Position numbers and translations under genes: made by a program
Shown: positions 53,104-63,264 of the stretch, one piece after another
Numbering within the stretch: the stretch's first letter is position 1
Layout: each line of letters opens with the position of its first letter
Notes under the pieces: model-generated
Databases searched by the model: none
The model's input: the letters and a program-made list of their open reading frames with translations, nothing else
Told to the model about the DNA's origin: nothing
NCBI GenBank assembly: GCA_030295235.1
Contig: AP026143.1
Span: forward strand, 372,001-436,000
Direction of reading: 5' to 3'
Source of the DNA: Fistulifera solaris
Lineage: Eukaryota > Bacillariophyta > Bacillariophyceae > Naviculales > Stauroneidaceae
Length of the DNA stretch: 64,000 nucleotides

Positions 53104-54256
53104 TCACGATTGGGACACTCCGTCGGACAAAGGCATCGTCGCTTTTGTCGTAGTTTGTATAGATTCCTTATTGGTGGCATCGGGAACGGGGGTTGTCGAT
53201 GACTTGGGCTCCGCCGTACTTTTGGATACCGTCAAAAAGGCGACTTGTTGGTCGCGTCTTTCGCCGCAACAACTTTGGATTCTGCTTTCGTCGAGGGAGT
53301 CACTTTCCGCTGCTTGGGCGTTGTCGAAGTGGCGGCTTTCTTGCGAACTTTCTCTCCCGTCGACGAAGATGTAGGCGCATCGACATGACACTGTCGCAAC
53401 GCCGTCATATACACAGGATCTTGCTGAATTTCGGGATAATCGTGTAAGAGTTTCTGCAAAATTTCTTTGGGATTGGAGTTGTCGTCTTGCAATGCCGTTT
53501 GCAGTAGCTTCGTACGTTCAAACGAACGATTGGCTTGCCGGTGGGCCGCAAAGATCTCATGTTGCAAGACGGGTAAATTGACGGCATCTGCCCGGGGAAC
53601 ACCTCGATTGACGCAGTAACGAGGCGGTTTACTTTCGTCTTCCTCTTGCACTTTTGAACTAATCCGATGCAAACCAGCACTTCGAGTACATCTTGTATTA
53701 AGGAGGGACTGTTGTTGACGGGCAAGTTGTATTCAAGCTGTCCGGCTGTGAGAGCTCCGTACAGTTGAAGTAGTGTCAGCAAGTCTCGGACAGTTTGTGG
53801 AATGATAGAATAGTCTTCCAAGTCAAAAGAGTGTTGATTGGACTGCGTTTGTGGTGTTTGTTGCGCTGGCGGCGGCGGAGTATGCGTTGAGAATCGCTGT
53901 GGCGTTTGCTTCTGTACTTGTTGAGCAGAAATTGGTTCCGTAGCTTTCCTGACCGCCGGGGTAGGATTGTTGGTTGCACTCGCATCCGAGAGCTTTCGCT
54001 TCTTCGAGACCGTCTCTGCAACGATTGTAGGTACCGTTTGTGCTGCCGCAGTAAAAGGTGGAATCGGGTCACTTTCTTTCTCCTGTTTAGGTTTCTCACT
54101 GTTGATAGTGGAACTTCCAGCGGGTAAGTCTTGCACTTTCTCTCTATCGTGTGTCTTTTGGTGTTGCTGTTGTGGATTGTCGATATTTTTTAGTGCTTCG
54201 GTGACCTTTGCAGCATCCTGCTCTCCGACTGTCTTTCCAACTGCCTCTTCCGTCAT
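53104..54256 (-). CDS. winged-helix-like nuclear protein, unknown
   Basis: Residues 1-145 are low-complexity (Gln/Pro/Thr-rich, TPPPPAQQTPQTQSNQ). The ordered part is FDLEDYSIIPQTVRDLLTLL, LYGALTAGQLEYNLPVNNSP and LIQDVLEVLVCIGLVQ, a likely winged helix. It continues after a frame change at the T4 run 53652-53655 (one base short) with EEDESKPPRYCVNRGVPRAD and HEIFAAHRQANRSFERTKLL. A second break at the A5 run 53234-53238 is possible, extending the basic tail (RKKAATSTTPKQRKVTPSTK) to a stop at 53104. Basic and low-complexity content suggests a nuclear, perhaps transcription-linked protein. No family name is justified. Confidence 0.58.
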
Positions 54257-54600
54257 GTTTATTATGTCTTCGTGAAAGACTATTTCAACAGCCGCGGTTG
54301 TTGTAAGTCAGGAAATGCAAAGAGAATGATAATAACAACAAGTCTTTTTTTTGGGAGCGGCGTTACCAGCGGACAGGCGACGATGTCCCACCAGTTTTCA
54401 TTAGTTGGAAGTATTCTTTAAAGTGTAACCTACTTTTTTTACTCTACTATAGGCTAAAGTGTTCCTTCACAGCTCCCACGACTGAATTCAGTCAAGAAAA
54501 GGGTTGATTTTGCAACATCGATTACAGATCAAAGCTCAACTATTGGTAGCGTAAGAGCTATAAAACAGTTTCTTGACAATGGAAGAATGGGCTTGAGCAA
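54257..54600. other. flank before the satellite, with one dispersed-motif copy
   Basis: CTCTACTATAGGCTAAAGTG (54442-54461) and CACGACTGAATTCAGTCAAG (54477-54496) form a good copy of the dispersed motif, here with the ACTGAATTCAGT palindrome intact. No gene is seen. Confidence 0.5.
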
Positions 54601-55915
54601 TGACAATGGACGGATGCGAGAGACGCAAAACGGAACCCTTTGCTGTTCGGTTCATGACTACTGTACAATCCAGTCTTGGCTGGCGTAAACCTACACTCCG
54701 TCGCATAGTAGAAATTCAAGGTGTCGATCCTCGGATTATTTCGACGTGAAAAAAAAAGAAACTCTTAACAAGCAGTTCAGAATCATCATTGTTGCGTTTT
54801 TATTTACTCGTAATTATAATTATATTCGCAATTGAATGACAATGGACGGATGCGAGAGACGCAAAACGGAACCCTTTGTTATTCGGTTCATGACTACTGT
54901 ACAATCCAGTCTTGGCTGGGGTAAACCAACACTCTGTCTCATAGTGGAAATTCAAGGTGTCGATCATCGGATTATTTCGACGTGAAAAAAAAGAAACTCT
55001 TAACAAGCAGTTCAGAATCATCATTGTTGCGACTTTATTTACTCGTAATTATACTCCGTATTTATAGTTATATTCGCAATTGAATGACAATGGACGGATG
55101 CGAGAGACGCAAAACGGAACCCTTTGTTGTTCGGTTCATGATTACTGTACAATCCAGTCTTGGCTGGGGTAAACCAACACTCTGTCTCATAGTGGAAATT
55201 CAAGGTGTCGATCCTCGGATTATTTCGACGTGAAAAAAAAAGAAACTCTTAACAAGCAGTTCAGAATCATCATTGTTGCGACTTTATTTACTCGTAATTA
55301 TACTCCGTAATTATAGTTATATTCGCAATTGAATGACAATGGACGGATGCGAGAGACGCAAAACGGAACCCTTTGTTGTTCGGTTCATGACTACTGTACA
55401 ATCCAGTCTTAGCTGGGGTAAACCAACACTCTGTCTCATAGTGGAAATTCAAGGTGTCGATCCTCGGATTATTTCGACGTGAAAAAAAAGAAACTCTTAA
55501 CAAGCAGTTCAGAATCATCATTGTTGCGACTTTATTTACTCGTAATTATACTCCGTATTTATAGTTATATTCGCAATTGAATGACAATGGACGGATGCGA
55601 GAGACGCAAAACGGAACCCTTTGTTATTCGGTTCATGACTACTGTACAATCCAGTCTTGGCTGGCGTAAACCAACACTCTGTCTCATAGTGGAAATTCAA
55701 GGTGTCGATCCTCGGATTATTTCGACGTGAAAAAAAAGAAACTCTTAACAAGCAGTTCAGAATCATCATTGTTGCGTTTTTATTTACTCGTAATTACAAT
55801 TATATTCGCAATTGAATGACAATGGACGGATGCGAGAGACGCAAAACGGAACCCTTTGTTGTTCGGTTCATGACTACTGTACAATCCAGACTTGGCTGGC
55901 GTAAACCAACACCCC
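54601..55915. repeat. satellite-like tandem array, about 5.3 copies of 236 or 248 bp
   Basis: Copies start at TGACAATGGACGGATGCGAG: 54601, 54837, 55085, 55334, 55582 and 55817. The spacings are 236, 248, 249, 248 and 235. The difference is a block of about 12 bases containing TACTCCGTA, absent from copies 1 and 5. Identity is very high, so the array is young. The last copy ends near 55915. The 74-79-codon minus-strand frames inside are repeat artefacts. Confidence 0.95.
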
Positions 55916-56009
55916 TAATATGGGAAATTTTTTTTACTCCGGAGTATATTAAAATCCCAATGAGACGCAATCTTTTTCCGCCTCTTAAAGGCAGCTGCCA
56001 ACAATCACA

Positions 56010-56255
56010 AACAACCTGGTCCAGAATTTCTAGACCCATAACAGAATTTCTGTATGATTAAAACTACTCTGGTCCAGATTTTCTGGACCCAGAACAGAAT
56101 ACTGTACGTATGTCCAACAACCTCTTCCAGAATTTCTGGATACACAACAGAATTTCTGTATGATTAATAACACTCTGGTCTGGATCCAGGACCCAGAACA
56201 GAAATACTGTACGAATGATCAACAACCTGTTCCGCAGAATTTCTGGACCAGCCAC
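56010..56255. repeat. array of short palindromes, unit about 105 bp
   Basis: About 2.3 units, each with AACAACCT near the start and four short palindromes of the types GGTCCAGAATTTCTAGACC and CAGAATTTCTG (also CAGAATACTG). Each half-unit can fold into two adjacent hairpins. The palindromes are kept although the sequence between them varies. Confidence 0.8.
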
Positions 56256-56443
56256 AAAATCATGATGACGTTGATTACGTCATTGCGCCGTCGCATTTCG
56301 CGTTTTTCTTTTCAATACTTGGACCCATTTCCTATTTTCAACGATTGAAGCCCTGCTCTCCCTCGAAAGTGTTCCAGCCAACAATATTTGTAAGCGATAG
56401 TAAGGCAGTCGATCAATCACTACTTCGTAGACTGCTAAAAATA
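56256..56443. other. short spacer before ModF-like gene
   Basis: An upstream in-frame start at 56345 would add 33 residues to the next gene, but the ATG at 56444 gives a better targeting peptide. Nothing else is seen. Confidence 0.35.
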
Positions 56444-57957
56444 ATGATACGGACCCGCCGTGCCGCACAACTGTTGCATTTGCATCATCGTGGTCTCTCG
56501 GCATGTTCTTTTTCGTCCGCCATCACTCCAAAGAGTATCAATCAGGATGACACAGCTTCGTCGTTGCTTCGGATGCAACGAGTACATGTAGGGAATGGAC
56601 TGCCTCCTCTTCATGATTTCGCCATTCAATCTCCGGCACACGGGGGGCACATAGTTCTTGGTCGGAATGGAACAGGGAAAAGTCGACTCTTGCAAGCCGT
56701 TTTACGTCACAACACTTCCACTACTTCTATCGAACACGTCTCGTTCGAATCGCACCTTGCTTTGTTGCAAAAAGGTGGAACCGTTTACAAAGCCCTCGCC
56801 CAAGGCAATCTTAACAAAGCCGCCCAATTTCTGATTGTCCGCTTCGGATTGTTTCCACTGTTGCATCAAGATGTACGGACCTTATCGAATGGACAAATCA
56901 AAAAGTACTGATTGTGCGGGCGTTATCGCATCGACCCGCACTGCTCTTACTCGACAATGCCTTTGATGGCTTGGATGTTGCCAGCCGCGACGTATTGAAG
57001 CAACTCGTCTCGAAAACCTTGCAGGGATTTTCACGTGATATTCTCGTGCAGGGTGTCAGTGCCCGGAATACGGCTCGGACACAAGTGGTGCAGGTCACGC
57101 AGCGTGCGGGAGAAATTGTGGATGAATTCCGTACTATGACGTTTTTAGATCGAACGGCAGACGGGAAGTGGAGAACGATAGCTCGAGATGCCATGTCGTC
57201 TCAAGAATTGCTACATTTGGCATTGCATTCCTCCTCTGTGGAACCGCCACTGCCGGACCGTGTCACTTTGGAAGGGTGGTGGCAATCGTTGCGCCCCGTC
57301 AATACGAATCATCCTATTGATGATGATTCGGCTCTACTCGTCAGGTTGAATCAATTATTCATTGAACGGAACGGAAAAGCACTTCTCAAAAATTTGACTT
57401 GGCAAATTTATAAAGGCGAACGATACATTGTCGGTGGGCTAAACGGTGCAGGCAAGTCCACATTGAGCCGGTTGCTGGCACACCGGGAAGAGGAAACGAC
57501 AACCGTCCACGGAACGATACAAGCCGTCGATGCGGATCAAGTCGGTTGGGTGTCCACCGAACGGCACATGGCGTTAGCGCATTCCAATATTAAAGTCAAA
57601 GAATTGTTTCTGATGTGTCAATTACCAGCCGTGTGGCTCGGAGTGGACCACTTGATGGAACGATCGTTTGCGGAAATTTCACAAGGCGAACAACGGTTGG
57701 TGCTCATCGCGTCCGCGATCGCGACTCGTCCGCAGCTGTTGGTACTTGATGAACCGTGTCAAGGACTGGATTTACTCCATCGACAACGTGTGTTAGATCT
57801 CGTAGAACGGATCTGTGAATCCACGGACATGAGTCTCATTTACATTACGCATCATTTGGAGGAACGAATAGAAGCGGTTCAGCATGCGTTGCACTTGGTA
57901 GAAGGAGAGATTGTTTTTTCGGGGGATTTTGCTTCATATGATCCAGATAACTTGTAA
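56444..57957 (+). CDS. ModF-like soluble twin ABC ATPase
   Basis: Starting at 56444, the protein opens with a basic presequence (MIRTRRAAQLLHLHHRGLSA), typical for mitochondrial import. It has two nucleotide-binding domains and no membrane helix. Domain 1 has Walker A GRNGTGKS, signature LSNGQ and Walker B LLLLDNAFDGLDVASR, in which the usual catalytic Glu is Asn. Domain 2 has GLNGAGKS, signature SQGEQR, LLVLDEPCQGLD and the H-loop ITHH. The F-D-G-L-D-V-A-S-R and Q-G-L-D blocks match bacterial ModF/PhrA. The A5 run at 56900-56904 is one base short; with six, IKKVLIVRALSHRP joins the halves. The role of ModF proteins is poorly known, possibly in repair or molybdate-linked regulation. Confidence 0.85.
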
Positions 57958-58111
57958 ATCAGGTTATTGGCTAATGTTTGGTCGGGTCGACACAAAATAA
58001 AACAATTTACAGTCAACTGTAATACTCGACTACTTTACAACATACAAATTCTTTTTTCTAATTTTTACAGTTCATCTCTGCTAGCTATTTCTTTTGTGAT
58101 TCCTCGCACTT
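57958..58111. other. convergent 3' spacer
   Basis: This is an AT-rich 154-base spacer between convergent genes. Nothing is seen. Confidence 0.3.
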
Positions 58112-58573
58112 TCAATCCATGGCCCTCCATAGCGGTCGGCACGTCGAGCACTTTCGAATCTGAAGGCAACGGCACCCGTTTTGTGCGCGAACTCTGTCTT
58201 GTGCTTTTCGAGCTTCTCGGAAGAAACAGCGGATATCATGACCATTGTACCACATGGCTCTCTTTTGTTTTAAAGATAATGAGTAGCGGTTCGGAATTTC
58301 CATTACAGTAACGGACGGCGGTACTTCGAGATCATCGGCATCGGGCCCGAAATGTACTTTTCGTGTGTGCCGCCGTCTGGGTTGAGTTTCATATCGTTTG
58401 TATTTGTTAGATTCGAAGGGGAAGAAAGAATAAGGGTAATGTGTTGTGTGTTCCCACGCCCGCTTGGATCTTGGCGGAAGAAAGGCGTCATGTGATGTTT
58501 TATCGAAGAAGGAAACGGCATCCCAGGAATCGCCTGCCGCATGCATGTGCAGTAAAGGATCGAACCATAGCAT
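58112..58573 (-). CDS. conserved diatom hypothetical protein
   Basis: This 153-residue protein contains RKVHFGPDADDLEVPPSVTV and MEIPNRYSLSLKQKRAMWYN followed by GHDIRCFFRE. The pattern V-T-V-x-E-I-P-x-R-x-x-x-S-x-x-x-K-x-x-x-W-Y is common to a family of short proteins found in many diatoms, with unknown function. No signal peptide or membrane segment is seen. The start could be slightly downstream, and the N-terminus is less certain. Confidence 0.62.
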   Translation of the reverse strand: MLWFDPLLHMHAAGDSWDAVSFFDKTSHDAFLPPRSKRAWEHTTHYPYSFFPFESNKYKRYETQPRRRHTRKVHFGPDADDLEVPPSVTVMEIPNRYSLSLKQKRAMWYNGHDIRCFFREARKAQDRVRAQNGCRCLQIRKCSTCRPLWRAMD

Positions 58574-59042
58574 TGTTACTCGACGTAGGAAGAGTAATTG
58601 CTCGTGCTATAATATGTTATAGCGAGCAGAAGAATGAACTAGCTTGATGGCGTTTGACAATTTTTATTTTGTGAGCGAAAAGGTATCCGGCGATTTTGTT
58701 TTTCAATTTTGATGGGCTTGAGCGACGAGTGACCGTTGGGCCTGTCGCATTTGTACTGCTGTTGTCAGTGTTGAAACGTGGAACCGTAAGAAAACGCGCA
58801 CATACGCTTTGTAATTGAAACGCGCTTCCGTTGAGGTCAGTATAAGCTTAAGTGTACAACGACGTCACGTCACGTGTCGAACCGCGTTAGATGTCTCAAC
58901 GTTCCCGTTGAGGTTGGGACGACAGTTGAAGCTATGTTTACTGACGGTTCCAAGACTTTATTGGAAACTTTGCAAAACGTCTTCGGAACTAAGGCGCACG
59001 TCACACATCGCAAGCATGCCTCATCCAAACTAACCTCAATAG
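58574..59042. other. intergenic
   Basis: This is 469 bases. It holds GACGTCACGTCACGTG near 58860 (CRE and E-box-like) and a 7-bp hairpin CTCAACG-TTCC-CGTTGAG near 58895. No gene is seen. Confidence 0.35.
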
Positions 59043-59795
59043 TTATTCGTCTTGATCTCGCATGAATACAACTTGGCCAAACGTTTGTGAACCAAGAAAC
59101 GTCAAATACGACGGCACCTGGTCTGAGACAGGAAGGAATCGATTGCGAGCCGAGCACCAGTAATCGGGGTGAACCCATGCTGCCTTCATTTCGGCCGCAA
59201 CAAGCCAATGATCTTCGTCTATAATGGGACTACTCGGCAATATCTGATGAATTTGGCAAGCAATAAAGGCCACACAACCTTCCACACCGAAAAGCTCACC
59301 CGAAGTCTCGTGGGTTGTATCAATTTCATTCAATGAAATAGCTCGCAAACCGGGGATTCCTTGCGGAAAACGTGGCCTTTTTTGCTTTCGCGTGTTTGGT
59401 ACGGAATCTAGCTCGTGATTCTTCGACACAAAATCCGGGAATTTGCTTCCGTAGGCTCCCGAAACGGAGCCTACTTGACGTAACAATGTTTCCATGCCGT
59501 GCACGGGGACACTCAACACAAACTGTTCCCGACGCAACAAAAGAGTTGCGGAATGCCGATGTTTGTGAATACTGAACAAAAGTTTTCCTTCATTATTGGT
59601 AGCCGTCAGCCAGGATAACACCATGACATTCCGAGTGTCGCCACTGCCCGTACATAAGAAACAAACCGGATTGGGGTACAAGAGTCGGCTGAGTTCTTTG
59701 CCGTGTGTGAGTTTTGTCCACGAGGCGTGTGTGTGTTGTGGTGCATCGCTTTGTAGTGCGGCTTCCTCGGCTTGATCGCTTGTTAACTGATTCAT
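59043..59795 (-). CDS. flavin-reductase-like split-barrel protein
   Basis: The ATG at 59795 gives 250 residues of the FMN-binding split barrel. YPNPVCFLCTGSGDTRNVMV and LSWLTATNNEGKLLFSIHKH form the first barrel strands with the W-x-x-x-x-x-x-G pattern, followed by LLRREQFVLSVPVHGMETLL and GSVSGAYGSKFPD, the G-K-F motif. The second half has ELFGVEGCVAFIACQIHQIL. The family binds FMN and includes flavin reductases and oxygenase partners. No cofactor preference is readable. No organelle signal is seen. The gene is intronless. Confidence 0.82.
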   Translation of the reverse strand: MNQLTSDQAEEAALQSDAPQHTHASWTKLTHGKELSRLLYPNPVCFLCTGSGDTRNVMVLSWLTATNNEGKLLFSIHKHRHSATLLLRREQFVLSVPVHGMETLLRQVGSVSGAYGSKFPDFVSKNHELDSVPNTRKQKRPRFPQGIPGLRAISLNEIDTTHETSGELFGVEGCVAFIACQIHQILPSSPIIDEDHWLVAAEMKAAWVHPDYWCSARNRFLPVSDQVPSYLTFLGSQTFGQVVFMRDQDE

Positions 59796-60254
59796 TCGTT
59801 TAGTCTTTTTGCTGGAAATGGATCTAAACAAGCAAGCTCATTCATAATAGCGCGCAATGGTCTACAGCAAATACCGGTGTCATCCAAAAGCGCGGTCGTC
59901 GTCGTGTAATATTATAGGCGTTTTTGTTTTTCTGTTCAAGGACTCGTGACCCGCAGTCACGATCTAAGCGGGTATGATTTGCGGGACTGCATGATTTTTG
60001 TCGCGCCCGCCTGCTTCAACCTTCAACATTTTCAAGATACACTTCGCGAATACTGTGGCTTAGATAGTACCTCGTACCAATGAAAATTACACTTTTCGCT
60101 ACAGTGAATTGAGAATTTAATTTTTCGTCTCGCAGTTTCGCAAACTCACAACAGCTCGTTTTTTTCCTCCAACACTCTCCATCCACGATCATTGGCCATT
60201 TGCTGCGTGTGATTCATCGCTTTAACTACCATACAAACGTCTCACATCTTCAGC
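59796..60254. promoter_or_regulatory. divergent promoter region
   Basis: This is 459 bases between divergent genes. A CT-rich leader lies before the plus-strand ATG. No gene is seen. Confidence 0.3.
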
Positions 60255-61287
60255 ATGAGATTCCTTTATTTGCCTTTTTACTTATTGCTAGCCTCGCCGA
60301 CTGGCGCGCTGCAACAACCCACTCCGACGACGACATTCACCAAAGCGTGCGCGTCGGTCGCTTTGTGCACTTCCCTATTGACGCAAACGGCTCTCCCGGT
60401 GGCGGCCGACGATGGAGCATCCATTCGCGTCGAAGTCAATCGTCCTTATATTGTCGAATTGCTGCGCAACAAACAAGAACGACAGGCCTATGTCGAGAAG
60501 CTGCAATTTGTAGCGGACGGTGCTAAATACGTCTTGGAACCCATCGTAAAGGTAGAATTGCCGACCAATACGAAAGATTTCGTCAAAGACGCGTTGCGGG
60601 GGAAAGCGGACGTTAAAGTCAATGGTTTGGATTTTGCGGTCAAAGTCGTCGCCTCGGAAAAAGGATCCGTCACGGTCCAACTGTCCAGTGATTTGTTGCC
60701 GCGACTGCCGGTCGTAGGACTGCCCGGGACATCTCCGGTCGTCAACGCGGCGTCGGAAGCAGTTTCCGAAGCCGTTTCGGATTCCACGCCGGTCGTGTTG
60801 GATTTCATGCAACGCGTGCAGGCCGCACGGCAACGACAATTGCAACGACCGCCTTTTTGGACGACGCCCATCAATGCGGAGAAGGTGCGATTGGATCTGT
60901 CTCTGGGAACCAAAGAAATTCATCGGGCTATTACACCACTGGATATTGCGGGAGTTGCTTCACTGGGGAGTAGGAGCAGCCTATGGGGCTTCGTATTGGT
61001 ATTATTTGGAGTTACAAAGTGCGGAAGAACGAGCATCGGCCGAAAAGAAACAGAAAGCTGCCGAAAAGAAAAAGAAAGCGCCAGCAACAGAAGCTGTTGT
61101 TGAAGCCGCAAAGCCACTCAAACCCGCTGAGGTGAAAAAGGCGCCCAAGAAAGTTGAGAAGAAGGAGAAAATCGAAGTCGCTGCTGCAACCAGCACAGTC
61201 GAACCACCACTCCTGCAAACGCGTGTCCGACGATCATTTGGTCAAAAGAAGCTAGGATTTGTGAGGAGATTGTTCAAAAGGTCTTAA
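60255..61287 (+). CDS. thylakoid-type protein, unknown function
   Basis: The N-terminus has a signal peptide (MRFLYLPFYLLLASPTGA) and then a second hydrophobic region (ACASVALCTSLLTQTALPVA) ending A-L-P-V-A-A-D-D, a lumen-type cleavage site. A plastid thylakoid location is therefore likely. The mature part (NRPYIVELLRNKQERQAYVE, VVASEKGSVTVQLSSDLLPR) is followed by a membrane-like stretch and a Lys/Ala-rich tail (SAEKKQKAAEKKKKAPATEA). The G4 run 60965-60968 carries one base too many; the +1 frame reads VGAAYGASYWYYLELQSAEE and ends at 61287. The function is unknown. Confidence 0.68.
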
Positions 61288-61717
61288 TCCATTAATGAAT
61301 TATTCAATTCTATCAATTTGTTAAGTTTAGGTCTACTGAAATGCACTTTGCATGGAATCGTCCAAGGGATCGAGACTCGGTTAGGGATCGCGAACTCTAT
61401 AATAAATCCGAGTTTACGCAAGAACTAGCACCCTGATGTTTAGCTTTTCTTACTTCATTCGCAGCTAGTCGAGAAAGCAAAGTGCTCTCAACTGCGTTGC
61501 TGATGAAGACTGCCTGTTCCAATACATTATCTTCTCAACAAAGCCTCCAAACGTGTTGGCTTCTAATTTCACTGTGAGCCGAAGTGTATATCACCTTTTT
61601 CACGACTGCATTTTAGTCATGAGTGACAATAACGCAAAAAAATGCAGCCGCGCAATAAATAATGGATTGAGCACCAAAGGCCAAACAATAAAACCTTGCC
61701 TTATTATTGATCATGAA
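61288..61717. promoter_or_regulatory. intergenic, with dispersed-motif copy
   Basis: A diverged copy of the dispersed motif (CACTGTGAGCCGAAGTG, then CACGACTGCATTTTAGTCATGAG) lies at 61569-61623, about 100 bases before the next ATG. An in-frame upstream start at 61553 is not preferred. Confidence 0.45.
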
Positions 61718-62843
61718 ATGCGCCGACTTTCTACATTGTATTCCCTTCTATGGCTATTCTTCGGCCTACTTCCGCCTGTATTCGCAAATGCGGGCTTGAA
61801 TCCGTATCGCACATTAGGTGTCTCGGAGAATGCTTCGCAAGACGAAATCAAACGACAATATCGGGCGTTATGTTTGAAGTATCATCCCGATAAGAATACG
61901 AAACAATCCTCGACCGAGCGAAAGGCTGTAGAAACGAAATTTAAGCAGCTTCAAGAATCTTATTCACTCATTGGGACCGCTGAAGGGCGTCGAGATTGGA
62001 ATCTTCGACAATCGACTCCGTTTGCCTCCTCGTTTTCTGCGACTGCGCCGAATCAGAATCAGTATTACAATGGTTATCAAGCGGATGACTTATTTGAACA
62101 AGCCTTTCGATCCTATGCATCGCGAACTGGTCCCTCGCATCGATTCTATACGACACGTGCATTCGGACGAGACGAAGGTTACAGTGCTGCGTTCTGGAGT
62201 CCATCGGGGTTGAAGTCGGTCTACGAGCAGCGTGTTTCTATGTCTCTGTATGATTTGTACAATGGAGTATCCAAAGTGAAGTTTCGTTTACGAGAAAATG
62301 CCTTTACGCGCTGTTGCGCCGCATTCCGGGGCGGTATCGGTTACGCCATTCTCTATCAGAGTCTTCTCTTTGTCATACCATTGTGGAGGATGACGAACCG
62401 CTGGATTGCGCTACCGACGGCACTGGGATTATTCTACCAGCAAATACCCAAGCCTTTTGAGAACGAGTCATTTGACGCAAAAATAGAAGCTGGATACAAA
62501 GCTGGTACGAGACTCACGTTTCAACCAACAGACCCTCGTATTCAAGTCGTTTTCATTTTGGAAGAAGAAAAAGCACCCCGTGTATCGACGAGTGGGTGAC
62601 GACTTACACGTCGAGTACAGACTTTCGTATACCGAGGCGAAGAATGGTTGCACCGTTTCACTAGAAACACTCCGCGCCACGGAATCGTCGATTGAGATTG
62701 TGTTGGAACCGGATGCAATTCAAAAGACGGGGCAGGTTCTGGTCATCAAAGGACAAGGATGGCCTCGGCGTAAAACGGCTGATTTCGGTAATTTAATCGT
62801 ACACTTTACTTTGGTCAAGTCGAAAAAGAAAACGAGGGTTTAA
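61718..62843 (+). CDS. ER DnaJ (Hsp40) protein
   Basis: The ATG at 61718 starts a signal peptide (MRRLSTLYSLLWLFFGLLPP). The J domain begins LNPYRTLGVSENASQDEIKR and has HPD in LCLKYHPDKNTKQSS. A linker leads to a DnaJ C-terminal substrate-binding part (VSMSLYDLYNGVSKVKFRLR and EYRLSYTEAKNGCTVSLETL, later QVLVIKGQGWPRRK, like the G-E-G-x-P-x loop of DnaJ C-domains). The A5 run at 62568-62572 has one base too many. Without it the sequence goes EEEKHPVYRRVGDDLHVEYR. An ER co-chaperone of BiP is likely. No zinc-finger domain is seen, so it is class B. Confidence 0.85.
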
Positions 62844-63264
62844 AGGAAATGGTATGCACTTTATTGTTGTTCTGTTCGCCTCGACTGAGATTTAGTCATT
62901 AACCTTTGTCGAACGCCGAACGTGACATTGGCAAAAGCTTGGGAACGAAGGCATACGAGCAAAACCTCACTTATACCATGCATCCATGTATCCCTTTTCT
63001 TGTTTCTTTTGGGTCTTTGCAAATGCCAATCAGGCGATGCGCCCTCTCGGCGCAAGTGTATATTCCTTTCCAAGGTATCAGTCATTGAGCTGTCACAAGC
63101 TGAGCTAACGATAGTGTCGCCGAAGCTACTTGGTATGATAGGCGAAAAGGCTTATATGTATCACACATCCTTACTTGTTAAAATATGAATCTGTGCAGAT
63201 ATACTTCTCACTGGTTGCACCTCTCAGACATATAGATTGACATGAACTACAACACAAGCTCATC
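62844..63264. other. intergenic
   Basis: This is 421 bases between convergent genes. CGACTGAGATTTAGTCATTAA at 62882 is a partial dispersed motif. No gene is seen. Confidence 0.35.

Noticed and set aside
54800-56039. Repeated 74-79-codon minus-strand frames
   Set aside because: They are the same non-coding satellite unit read again and again; no start context, no homology.
54601-56255. CRISPR array
   Set aside because: Units are long, spacers are not unique, and the genome is eukaryotic.
58870-59065. Small plus-strand frames before the flavin-reductase-like gene
   Set aside because: Short, overlap the antisense 3' end of a real gene, no features.
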